Shown here piece by piece: positions 32,007 to 40,006 of a stretch of 64,000 bases of DNA. The stretch covers positions 4,030,001 to 4,094,000 of the forward strand of contig NC_017093.1 of NCBI RefSeq assembly GCF_000284295.1, written 5' to 3'. The DNA is from Actinoplanes missouriensis 431 (GTDB lineage: Bacteria; Actinomycetota; Actinomycetes; Mycobacteriales; Micromonosporaceae). Under the pieces are notes generated by a model. That model was given only the letters and a program-made list of their open reading frames with translations, did not search any database and had not been told where the DNA came from. The first letter of the stretch is position 1; each line of letters begins with the position of its first letter. A program made the translations under genes and the position numbers.

Positions 32007-32663
32007 TCATGGGGGCCCGGAATGCCGGGTCCCCATTTTTTCCAGAGCGTATTCCGCGGTGGCCTTCATGGTGTTCGCGACCGTGACGACCTGCTGCGGG
32101 CTGCCGTTTTTCAGCAGCGAGCCGATCAGGTTCAGGCACTGCCGCAGGTGGGCCTCGAGGTGGCCGCGGATCAGCGCGTCGAAGGCGGCGCCGGTGGTCG
32201 CGGCCGCCTCGGTGATCTGCTCGGGCATCACCATGCCGGGCATCGGCATGCCCTGGTGCGGGTTCCCGGCGGGGAGTCCCGCAGCGTCGTGGAGTTCGCG
32301 CAGGGCCGCCAGTTCCTTGTGGGTACGGGTCCTGACCTGCTCTGTCAGCTCCCGCAGGGCGGGGCTGGCCGTGCGTGAGGGGGTCAGGTCGAGCAGGGGG
32401 AGGAGTTGCTCGTCCATGGCGATGCTGATCTCGATCCACGCGGAGTCGGTGGTGGAGAACGCGGGCGAGGGCGGCGTGGTGAGCGTGGCCGAGCTCGGCG
32501 GCGTGGTGGCGGACATGCCCGGCGGCGTGGTCGCCGACGTGCCCGGCGGCTTTTCCGGGTGCTCGGCGCAGGCGGCGAGAGCGGAAGTGAGGGTTACCGC
32601 GAGAAATGCCCGGCGATTGATCGGCACCCGCGCAGTGTCCAGTTCCGGAACCGTCGATGTCAA
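32007..32663 (-). CDS. DUF305-like lipoprotein
   Basis: 218-aa predicted lipoprotein: RRAFLAVTLTSALAAC forms a twin-Arg-like or Sec lipobox signal, with Cys near residue 32, then a Thr/Pro repeat spacer (ATTPPGMSATTPP). The rest resembles DUF305, a helical family often linked to metal handling, with the Met/His-rich patch NPHQGMPMPGMVMPEQ. It lies between two + strand glycosidase-locus genes but in opposite orientation, so it is probably not part of their regulon. Metal binding is inference. Confidence 0.7.
   Translation of the reverse strand: MTSTVPELDTARVPINRRAFLAVTLTSALAACAEHPEKPPGTSATTPPGMSATTPPSSATLTTPPSPAFSTTDSAWIEISIAMDEQLLPLLDLTPSRTASPALRELTEQVRTRTHKELAALRELHDAAGLPAGNPHQGMPMPGMVMPEQITEAAATTGAAFDALIRGHLEAHLRQCLNLIGSLLKNGSPQQVVTVANTMKATAEYALEKMGTRHSGPP
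32009..32041 (+). terminator. Terminator of the DUF1996 gene
   Basis: ATGGGGGCCCGG pairs with CCGGGTCCCCAT (one G-T pair) around AATG, followed by six T. It overlaps the 3' end of the DUF305 gene on the other strand. Confidence 0.92.
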
Positions 32664-32672
32664 TGCTTTCTA

Positions 32673-32701
32673 TTGACGACCGGCAACATCGGCGAAACAA
32701 T
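32673..32701 (+). promoter_or_regulatory. Promoter of the GH16-like/GH-A gene
   Basis: -35 TTGACG at 32673, 17-bp spacer, -10 AACAAT at 32696. The LacI box begins 11 bp later, near the expected transcription start. Confidence 0.55.
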
Positions 32702-32711
32702 CGCGGCACTT

Positions 32712-32725
32712 GGAGAGCGCTTTCC
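32712..32725. promoter_or_regulatory. LacI operator GGAGAGCGCTTTCC
   Basis: Identical to the 30468 site; placed just downstream of the proposed -10 and 27 bp before the start codon of the 1009-aa glycosidase. Confidence 0.88.
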
Positions 32726-32751
32726 CTGCCCCTTCCTGAATTGGTGCGATC

Positions 32752-35700
32752 ATGAGTAAACGGCTGCCCCTTCTCATCGCGCTCGTCGCCACACTCCTCG
32801 GATCGGCGGCGGTCACCCCGGCGCGTGCCGCCGCCGTCCCGCAGTCCCGTGCCGCCGCCGTCCTGCAGTCCCGTGCCGCGGACGTTCTGCTGTCCCAGGG
32901 GCGGCCCGCCCTCGCGTCGTCACAGGAGGGCGACGCCTGGGCCGCCGCCAACGCCGTCGACGGCGACGCCGGGACCCGGTGGTCGAGCCGGTTCGCCGAT
33001 CCCGCCACCGCCGACAAACAGTGGATCAGGGTCGACCTCGGCGCGGTCACCACGGTCACCAGGGTGGTCCTGCAGTGGGAGGGCGCGTACGGAAAATCGT
33101 ACGAAATCCAGACCTCGAACGACGGCAGCACCTGGACCACGATCAAGGCCGTCGGCAATGGTGCCGGAGGCGCCGAGACGCACGACGTCACCGGGAGCGG
33201 GCGTTATGTCCGGCTGAACGCGACAGCGCGGGGGACCGGGTACGGCTACTCGCTCTGGGAGTTCCAGGTGTTCGGGGGCACCACACCGGCCCAGGACACG
33301 TTCACCACGGTCTGGAGCGACACGTTCGACGGGCCCGCGAACACCGGCCCGAGCAGCGCGAACTGGCTGACGCGGACCGGCACGCAGTACCCGGGTGGCG
33401 CCGCGAACTGGGGGACCGGCTCGGTCGAGACGGCCAGCGACGCGACGGCGAACGTCGCCCTCGACGGCTCCGGCAAGCTGGCGATCACGGCGATCCGTGA
33501 CGGCGGCGGCAGGTGGACGTCGGGACGCATCGAGACGCAGCGCAGTGATTTCACGCCGCAGCGCGGTGAGCAGCTGAAGTTCCGCGCGGTGCTGAAACAG
33601 CCGAGCGTGGCGAACGGTCTCGGATACTGGCCGGGATTCCGGGCCACGGGTGCGGCGTACCGGGGGAACTACACGAACTGGCCCGGTGTCGGCGAGACCG
33701 ACATCATGACCGACGTGAACGGGCGCGGGCAGCTCGCGCAGACGCTGCACTGCGGGACGGCGCCGGGCGGGGTCTGCAACGAGTACGACGGGCGGACGTC
33801 CGGATTCGCGAGTTGCGACGGCTGTCAGAGCGGCTATCACGAGTACACGCAGGTCATCGACCGGACGAAGACCGACGAGGAGATCAGGTTCTATCTCGAC
33901 GGGCGGCAGACGTGGGTGGTCCGCGAGTCGCAGGTCGGTGTGGCGGCGTGGCAGGCGGCCGTGCATCACGGGTTCTATCTGCGGCTCGATCTGGCGATCG
34001 GCGGGTCGTTGTCGAACGCGCTCAACAACGGACGGACGACGCCGGTGGCGGGAACGACGTCGGGTGGGGTGCTCAGTGTTGACGAGGTGTCGGTATCGAA
34101 GAGCTCGGCAGTGCCCATCAAGGTTGAGCCGGTCATGGTTGATCCGCCGGTGCCGGCCGGTCCCAGCGTCGTCAAGGTGACGGGCACGCCCGGCGACTGG
34201 CAGTTGACTGTCAACGGTTCGCCGTGGGTGGTCAACGGGTTGACATATGGACCGCCACAGAATGCAGCTGACGGATACATACGAGATCTCGTCAACATGG
34301 GCGTCAACACGATCCGCATCTGGGGACCGGACGCCGCGACGCCGGCGCTGCTCGACACCGCGGCACGTCACGGCGTCAAGGTCGTCGTCGGGTTGTGGCT
34401 CAATCACGGTGCCGACTATGTCAACGACACCGCGTACAAGACCGCGGTGAAAGCCGAGATCGTCGCCAAGGTCAACGAGCTCAAGGGACGGCAGGGTGTC
34501 CTGCTCTGGGATGTCGGCAACGAGGTCATCCTGGAGATGCAGAACTACGGGTTGACGGCCGAGGTCGTCGAGGCGCGACGGGTCGCGTACGCCAAGTTCG
34601 TCAACGAGATCGCGGTGGCGATCCACGCGGCCGACCCGAACCACCCGGTCACGTCGACGGACGCGTACACGCACGCCTGGACGTACTACAAGCCGCACGC
34701 GCCGGCGCTCGATCTGCTCGCGGTCAACTCGTACGGGGCGATCGACACGGTCAAGCGTGACTGGATCGCCGGCGGCTACACCAAGCCGTACATCCTCACC
34801 GAGGGTGGACCGGCGGGGGAGTGGGAGGTGCCGGGTGACGTGAACGGGGTGCCGTCCGAGCCGTCCGACCTGGCCAAGAAGGCGGCCTATCAGCACAGCT
34901 GGAACGCGATCAAGGGGCATCCCGGGGTGGCGCTCGGCGCGACGCTGTTCCACTACGGCCTGGAGAATGACTTCGGCGGCGTCTGGCTGAACACGACGAC
35001 CGGCGGATGGCGGCGGCTGGGCTATCACGCGGTGCGGTCCGCCTACACCGGGCAGGACGCGCCGAACACGTCTCCGGAGATCACCGCGATGTCGGTGAGT
35101 GATCAGACGTCGGTGCCGGCGGGGGGAACGTTCACCGTCAACGTGACCGCCGCTGATCCGCAGGGCGATCTTCTTCGCTACAACCTGATGGCCAGTGACA
35201 AGCACATCACCGGCAATCGCGGGCTCAGCCATCTGACGTTCACCCCGACCGGATCAGGATCTTTCACGGTACGGGCGCCGGAGGCGCTCGGCGTCTGGAA
35301 GGTCTACGTCTACGTGTACGACGGGCACGGCAACGTGGGTATCGAGCAGCGCTCGTTCCGCGTCGTCCCGCCGGCCGCTCCCGGTGTCGATCTGTCCCGT
35401 GGCAAGGCCGTCAGCGCGTCGAGTCATCAACCGACCGGGGCGAACGGGCCGCAGTTGCCGTCGTATGCCGTCGACGGTGATTACGGCACGCGATGGGCGA
35501 GTGAATGGGTCGACACGGCGTGGCTGCAGGTGGATCTCGGCTCGGTGCAGTCGTTCAACAGGGTGCGTCTGGCGTGGGAGACGGCGTACGCGTCGGCGTA
35601 CACGATCCAGGTGTCCGACGACGGGGTGAACTTCCGGACAATCCACATCCAGTCAAGTAGTGATGGTGGATTCGACGAGTTGACTGTATCGGCGTCAAGT

Positions 35701-35781
35701 CGATACGTCCGCGTCAACATGACGGGTCGCGCGACGGCGTGGGGCTACTCGCTCTACGAGTTCGGCGTCTATCGCACGTGA
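32752..35781 (+). CDS. Secreted CBM32-GH16-like-clan GH-A-CBM32 protein
   Basis: 1009-aa exported multidomain protein. Signal peptide (ends near ARA, residue 25); CBM32-like module 45-180; GH16-like domain about 185-445; TIM barrel about 470-765 of GH2/GH5 (clan GH-A) type, with proposed acid/base WDVGNEV (Glu591) and nucleophile ILTEGGP (Glu684); Ig-like domain 770-870; second CBM32 880-1009. In the GH16 part the ExDxxE motif reads ETDIMT (residues 315-320), so the acid/base Glu is Thr and this domain may bind rather than cut. Promoter carries a LacI box. Probable role: breakdown of a beta-glucan; exact linkage unknown. Confidence 0.88.
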   Translation: MSKRLPLLIALVATLLGSAAVTPARAAAVPQSRAAAVLQSRAADVLLSQGRPALASSQEGDAWAAANAVDGDAGTRWSSRFADPATADKQWIRVDLGAVTTVTRVVLQWEGAYGKSYEIQTSNDGSTWTTIKAVGNGAGGAETHDVTGSGRYVRLNATARGTGYGYSLWEFQVFGGTTPAQDTFTTVWSDTFDGPANTGPSSANWLTRTGTQYPGGAANWGTGSVETASDATANVALDGSGKLAITAIRDGGGRWTSGRIETQRSDFTPQRGEQLKFRAVLKQPSVANGLGYWPGFRATGAAYRGNYTNWPGVGETDIMTDVNGRGQLAQTLHCGTAPGGVCNEYDGRTSGFASCDGCQSGYHEYTQVIDRTKTDEEIRFYLDGRQTWVVRESQVGVAAWQAAVHHGFYLRLDLAIGGSLSNALNNGRTTPVAGTTSGGVLSVDEVSVSKSSAVPIKVEPVMVDPPVPAGPSVVKVTGTPGDWQLTVNGSPWVVNGLTYGPPQNAADGYIRDLVNMGVNTIRIWGPDAATPALLDTAARHGVKVVVGLWLNHGADYVNDTAYKTAVKAEIVAKVNELKGRQGVLLWDVGNEVILEMQNYGLTAEVVEARRVAYAKFVNEIAVAIHAADPNHPVTSTDAYTHAWTYYKPHAPALDLLAVNSYGAIDTVKRDWIAGGYTKPYILTEGGPAGEWEVPGDVNGVPSEPSDLAKKAAYQHSWNAIKGHPGVALGATLFHYGLENDFGGVWLNTTTGGWRRLGYHAVRSAYTGQDAPNTSPEITAMSVSDQTSVPAGGTFTVNVTAADPQGDLLRYNLMASDKHITGNRGLSHLTFTPTGSGSFTVRAPEALGVWKVYVYVYDGHGNVGIEQRSFRVVPPAAPGVDLSRGKAVSASSHQPTGANGPQLPSYAVDGDYGTRWASEWVDTAWLQVDLGSVQSFNRVRLAWETAYASAYTIQVSDDGVNFRTIHIQSSSDGGFDELTVSASSRYVRVNMTGRATAWGYSLYEFGVYRT

Positions 35782-35879
35782 CGCTCGCGGCATGAGGGCG
35801 CTCGTAGGTTCCGGAACCTGCGGGCGCTCCGCGTCACCCGTATCGCAATGACCTGGCCCTATGCCATTGACGCTACCCG

Positions 35880-35893
35880 TGAAAGCGCTTCCC
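35880..35893. promoter_or_regulatory. LacI operator TGAAAGCGCTTCCC
   Basis: AGCGCT-centred site 17 bp upstream of the proposed -35 of the GH16 gene; paired with the site at 35947. Confidence 0.8.
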
Positions 35894-35909
35894 GGGCATT
35901 TCCCGAGCA

Positions 35910-35938
35910 TTGACAGCCTTCACCGCCCGGTTCACAGT
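35910..35938 (+). promoter_or_regulatory. Promoter of the CBM32-CBM32-GH16 gene
   Basis: -35 TTGACA at 35910, 17-bp spacer, weak -10 CACAGT at 35933; flanked by LacI boxes on both sides. Confidence 0.5.
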
Positions 35939-35946
35939 GACCACCA

Positions 35947-35960
35947 AGAGAGCGCTTTCA
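35947..35960. promoter_or_regulatory. LacI operator AGAGAGCGCTTTCA
   Basis: Downstream partner of the 35880 site (67 bp centre to centre), nine bases after the proposed -10; looping between the two sites is possible. Confidence 0.82.
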
Positions 35961-35993
35961 CGCACCGTTCCCCCCATCCCCGAGGAGTCCCGC

Positions 35994-37664
35994 ATGCGTC
36001 GCCTCTTACTGCCCGCCGCCCTCACCGGCCTGCTCACCGCGTTCCTCGTCGTCCCCGCGGCCGTCCCCGCAGCAGCCGCCGAAGTCCTCGTCTCGCAGAA
36101 CAAGCCCGCCACCGCCTCGTCCAGCGAATGGGCCGGCACCCCCGCCGCCGCCGCGGTCGACGGCGACAACGGCACCCGCTGGTCCAGCGCGTTCGCCGCC
36201 ACCCAGTGGTTCCAGGTCGATCTGGGCGCGTCCACCGCGGTCAGCCGGGTCGCGATCAACTGGGAGGCGGCCTACGCGAAGGCCTTCACCCTGCAACTCT
36301 CCGACAACGGCACGACCTGGACGAACGCCTACGCCACGACCACGGCCACCGGCGGTCGGCAGAGCATCCCGCTCAGCGGAACCGCCCGCTATGTCCGGCT
36401 CAACCTGACCCAGCGAGCCCTGGAGGCGTACGGATACTCCTTCTGGGAGTTCCAGGTCTACGCCGGTTCGACGACTACTCCGGGCGGCGGTGGCCTGCTG
36501 TCGTACGCGAAACCTGCCCGCGCCTCGTCCGAGCAGAACGACCCGCAGTGCAACCCGTGCACCGCCGACAAGGCGTTCGACAACGACCCGGCCAGCCGCT
36601 GGGCGACCAGTCCCACCACCGGCTGGGTCGACCCCGGCTGGATCCAGGTCGACCTGGGTGCCACCGCCCAGATCAGCCAGGTGGTGCTCCAGTGGGACCC
36701 GGCGTACGCCCGCGCGTACCAGATCCAGGTCTCCGGGGACGGCACCACCTGGTCGACCATCTATGCCACGACCACCGGTGACGGGTTGAAGGACGTCGTC
36801 AATGCAAGCGGTACGGGCCGCTACGTGCGGATGTACGGCACCGCCCGCAGCAGCACCTACGGATACTCCCTCTGGGAGTTCAGCGTCTACGGCACCGGTG
36901 GTAGCCCGGCCGCGCCGCCCGCCAAGCCGGCCGACCCGGTCTTCCCGGCGGCCCGGCTGGTCTTCGCCGACGAGTTCAACGGCGCGGCCGGCAGCAAGCC
37001 GGACACCGCCAAGTGGACGTACGACCCGGGCGTACCGCAGAACGGCGAGGTGCAGTACTACACGCCGAACAGTGAGAACGCCTCGATGAACGGCACCGGT
37101 CAGCTCGTCGTCGAGGCGCGCCGGCAGGACTACCAGGGCCGGCAGTACACCTCGCACCGGATGAACACGAGCACCACGTTCCACGTCCAGTACGGCCGGA
37201 TCGAGGCGCGGATCAAGGTGCCGAAGGGCAACGGGCTGTGGCCGGCGTTCTGGATGATGGGCGAGGACTTCCTGCAGGGCCGGCCGTGGCCGTACAACGG
37301 CGAGATCGACATCATGGAGGTCCTCGGCCGCAACACCAGCGAGGCGTACTCGACGCTGCACGCGCCGGCCTACAACGGCGCCGGGGGGTACGGCCAGAGG
37401 TACGCCACGGCCGACCTGTCCCAGGACTTCCACACGTGGGCCGCCGAGTGGGACAGCAAGGGCATCCGGTTCTTCCTCGACAATGCCCTGGTCTTCACCG
37501 CGGACAAGGAGACCGTGGAGAACACGCGTGGCCCGTGGATCTACGACCACAAGTTCTACCTGATCCTCAACCTGGCCGTCGGCGGTGACTTCCCGGGGCC
37601 GATCGACACGACGACCCCGTTCCCGTCCCGGATGCTCGTCGACTACGTGCGGGTGTACCAATGA
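35994..37664 (+). CDS. Secreted CBM32-CBM32-GH16 endo-beta-glucanase
   Basis: 556-aa exported enzyme. Signal peptide ends near AAAA (residue 29). Two F5/8C/CBM32-like modules follow (about 30-160 and 165-300), each ending YGYSxWEFxVY. The GH16 domain spans 320-556 with a complete catalytic motif EIDIME (Glu437-Glu442) and the laminarinase-like YNGEIDIMEVLG, LNLAVGGDFPG and MLVDYVRVYQ segments. Most like beta-1,3- or beta-1,3-1,4-glucanases. ATG has GAGGAG eight bases upstream. Two LacI boxes cover the promoter. It is the one clearly active GH16 in the locus. Confidence 0.93.
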   Translation: MRRLLLPAALTGLLTAFLVVPAAVPAAAAEVLVSQNKPATASSSEWAGTPAAAAVDGDNGTRWSSAFAATQWFQVDLGASTAVSRVAINWEAAYAKAFTLQLSDNGTTWTNAYATTTATGGRQSIPLSGTARYVRLNLTQRALEAYGYSFWEFQVYAGSTTTPGGGGLLSYAKPARASSEQNDPQCNPCTADKAFDNDPASRWATSPTTGWVDPGWIQVDLGATAQISQVVLQWDPAYARAYQIQVSGDGTTWSTIYATTTGDGLKDVVNASGTGRYVRMYGTARSSTYGYSLWEFSVYGTGGSPAAPPAKPADPVFPAARLVFADEFNGAAGSKPDTAKWTYDPGVPQNGEVQYYTPNSENASMNGTGQLVVEARRQDYQGRQYTSHRMNTSTTFHVQYGRIEARIKVPKGNGLWPAFWMMGEDFLQGRPWPYNGEIDIMEVLGRNTSEAYSTLHAPAYNGAGGYGQRYATADLSQDFHTWAAEWDSKGIRFFLDNALVFTADKETVENTRGPWIYDHKFYLILNLAVGGDFPGPIDTTTPFPSRMLVDYVRVYQ

Positions 37665-37777
37665 GGCGCCTGCCCGCCCGGCCACCGGTGATCGTGCGGA
37701 AGCCGCGGCACGTCATGCGGAGTCCGATCATCAAGTGCGGGACCGGCGGGCGCCCCTGAGAGATAGCCTCATCACTG

Positions 37778-38938
37778 GTGCAAAAGGGGCCTTTCAGATT
37801 GTTGGGTACAGGGCCGCGAGCAGCGGCCCGCCAGGCCGGCGTCCTGATCATGGTCGCCGGCCTGCTCGCCCTGCTCGGCATCCTGAACGATCCCGGTCAC
37901 GCCGACCGCCTCGTGATCGTCGCGATCTGTGACTTCGTCCTCGCCGCCGTTGCGCTGTCCCTACCCTGGACCGGCCTGCAACCGGCGCTCATCGGAGTGG
38001 CCGGATTCGCCGTCATCGGCATCTCCACCTGGTCCTTCGGCGGAGTCGCCACCGGAACCGGACCCTTCCTGGTGCTCCTCTACGCATGGGCGGCGCTGCA
38101 CTTCCCGCGCTGGATCCTGCTCGCCTACCTGGTGCCGGCGACCCTCGCCTACCTCGTGCCCCTGATCATCACCGGTCAGCCGCCGATGGTGATCGGCAGC
38201 GCGTCCGTGCTGATGCCGATCGCGATCACGGTGGCGCTGCTGATCGAGGCGCAGGCCCGGCACCTGCGCGACGACCGGGAGCGGCTGGCCCGCATCGAAC
38301 AGTGGCGCTCCGGCATGGTCAGCACCCTCGCGCACGACATCCGGGGCCCGCTCAGCATCGTCCGCAACGTTCTCGAGGAACTCCAGTTCACCGTCACCCC
38401 GGACGACCAGAAGATGCTCGACGCGGCGCTGCGGCAGACCGACCGGATGTCCCGCCTCGCCGACGGCCTGCTCGACCTCGACCGCATCGACAGCTCCGGC
38501 CACCTCAGGCTCGACCGCGCCACGCACCCGGCGACCGCCCTGGTGAAGGACGCGCTCACCTACGTCCGGGCCGACGCCGACATCCGGTTCGACATCGATG
38601 AAACCCTTCTTCTGTACGTCGACAAGCAGCGCTTCGAGCAGATCCTGCTGAACCTGGTGACGAACGCCCTGCGGTACGGCAAGCCACCGGTGATCGTCCG
38701 GATCACCCGCACCGGCACGGCCGACCGTCTCGAGGTCCGCGACCACGGGCCGGGCATCCCGGACGAGCTGCGGACCCGGCTGTTCGGCCAGTTCGCGGTC
38801 GGTGGCCCGCAGGGCGTCGGGCTCGGCCTGTGGATCGTGCGGCAGCTCGCGGAGGCGCACGGCGGCACCGCTGTCGCCGAGGCGCGCGACCCCGGGGTGG
38901 CGATGGTGGTCGAGTTTCCCCTACAACAGACTCCATGA
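37778..38938 (+). CDS. Sensor histidine kinase, partner of a LacI gene
   Basis: 386-aa membrane kinase. About five to six N-terminal helices (residues 18-165), then HisKA with STLAHDIRGPLSIVRNV (phospho-His186) and an HATPase domain: NLVTNALRYG, DHGPGIP, GVGLGLWIVRQLAEAHGG. No separate extracellular sensor domain is evident, so the membrane part may sense. The stop overlaps the ATG of a LacI-type gene (ATGA) and no response regulator lies nearby, which is unusual. GTG start. Confidence 0.92.
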   Translation: MQKGPFRLLGTGPRAAARQAGVLIMVAGLLALLGILNDPGHADRLVIVAICDFVLAAVALSLPWTGLQPALIGVAGFAVIGISTWSFGGVATGTGPFLVLLYAWAALHFPRWILLAYLVPATLAYLVPLIITGQPPMVIGSASVLMPIAITVALLIEAQARHLRDDRERLARIEQWRSGMVSTLAHDIRGPLSIVRNVLEELQFTVTPDDQKMLDAALRQTDRMSRLADGLLDLDRIDSSGHLRLDRATHPATALVKDALTYVRADADIRFDIDETLLLYVDKQRFEQILLNLVTNALRYGKPPVIVRITRTGTADRLEVRDHGPGIPDELRTRLFGQFAVGGPQGVGLGLWIVRQLAEAHGGTAVAEARDPGVAMVVEFPLQQTP

Positions 38939-39996
38939 TCTCGCGACCGCGGCAGCCGACGATGGACCAGGTGGCGGCCGCGGCCGGGGTCTCCCGGGCC
39001 ACCGTCTCCCGCGTCATGAACAACGCGGCCTCGGTGGCCCCCGCGATCCGCGAGGCCGTCCAGCGAGCGATCGCCGAGACGGGGTACGTTCCGAACGTCG
39101 CCGCCCGCAGCCTGGTGACCCGCCGTTCCAACTCGGTGGCTCTGGTGATCAGCGAACCGGACCGCCCCGACGACCACTCGTTCCTCAACCGGATCTTCAC
39201 CGACCCGTACTTCGGCCGGGTGACCGCGGGCGCGACGGGTGACCTGCGCCCGCACGACGTACACCTGGTGGTGGTTCCCACCGACGTGGCGGATCATCAC
39301 CAGGTGGTTCGCTACCTGCGGCAGGGCCACGTCGACGGCGTCCTGCTGATCAGCAGCAACGAGCACGACCCGTTGCCGGCGCAGGTGCACGCGCTGGGCA
39401 TCCCGGCGGTGCTGTCGTCGCGCCCGGCCGGCCCGCTGCCGGTCAGCTACGTCGACGTCGACCAGCGGCGCGGTGCCGGGCTCGCCGCCGCGCACCTGCT
39501 CTCCCGGGGCTGCCGCCGGCTGGCCACGATCAACGGTCCGCTCGACATCCCGGCCGGCTCGGAACGCCTGGAGGGCTTCCGGGCTCACCTGGCCGATCCC
39601 GCGATCCCTGACGTGACCGGCATCCCCGCCGTGACCGGCATCCCCGCGGCGACCGGCCACTTCACCCGCGCCGGTGGGGAGGCCGCCGCGCACGCGCTGC
39701 TCGACGCGCACCCGTCGATCGACGGGCTGTTCGTGGCGAGTGACCTGATGGCCGAGGGCGCGCTGCGGGCCGTCCAGGACCGCGGCCGCCGGGTGCCGCA
39801 GGACATCGCCGTGGTGGGGTTCGACGATTCGAGCGCGGCGCTGGAGTGCCGCCCGCTGCTGACCACGGTCCGCCAGCCGGTCGAGGAGATGGCCGCCGAG
39901 ATGGCCGAGCTGCTGCTGGCCCACATCGCCACACCCACCCGTTCCCCCCGGTCGGTGATCTTTCAGCCCACCCTGGTGATCCGGCAGTCCGCGTGA
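38935..39996 (+). CDS. LacI regulator, second paralogue, operonic with kinase
   Basis: 353-aa LacI-type protein with HTH TMDQVAAAAGVSRATVSRVM and sugar-sensing domain (VVGFDDSSAALECRPLLTTV, ending FQPTLVIRQSA). Closely related in sequence to the LacI at 29417. It carries an insert TGIPAVTGIPAATGH from a short tandem repeat near residue 225. Translation is coupled to the upstream histidine kinase by a four-base overlap. It probably binds the same AGCGCT sites or a subset; direct kinase control of a LacI protein is not an established scheme. Confidence 0.92.
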   Translation: MISRPRQPTMDQVAAAAGVSRATVSRVMNNAASVAPAIREAVQRAIAETGYVPNVAARSLVTRRSNSVALVISEPDRPDDHSFLNRIFTDPYFGRVTAGATGDLRPHDVHLVVVPTDVADHHQVVRYLRQGHVDGVLLISSNEHDPLPAQVHALGIPAVLSSRPAGPLPVSYVDVDQRRGAGLAAAHLLSRGCRRLATINGPLDIPAGSERLEGFRAHLADPAIPDVTGIPAVTGIPAATGHFTRAGGEAAAHALLDAHPSIDGLFVASDLMAEGALRAVQDRGRRVPQDIAVVGFDDSSAALECRPLLTTVRQPVEEMAAEMAELLLAHIATPTRSPRSVIFQPTLVIRQSA

Positions 39997-40006
39997 AGCC
40001 GGTCGA

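Noticed and set aside
33000..35720. Enrichment of GTCAAC/GTTGAC hexamers in the large glycosidase gene, linked to the intergenic GTTGA repeats
   Set aside because: Most copies are in-frame Val-Asn codons (GTC AAC), so protein composition explains them; a link to the repeats at 59131 and 62942 is not supported.
36900..39996. Whole 29-40 kb block as a recently acquired island
   Set aside because: Base composition and codon use look like the rest of the window, and no integrase, tRNA or flanking direct repeats were seen.
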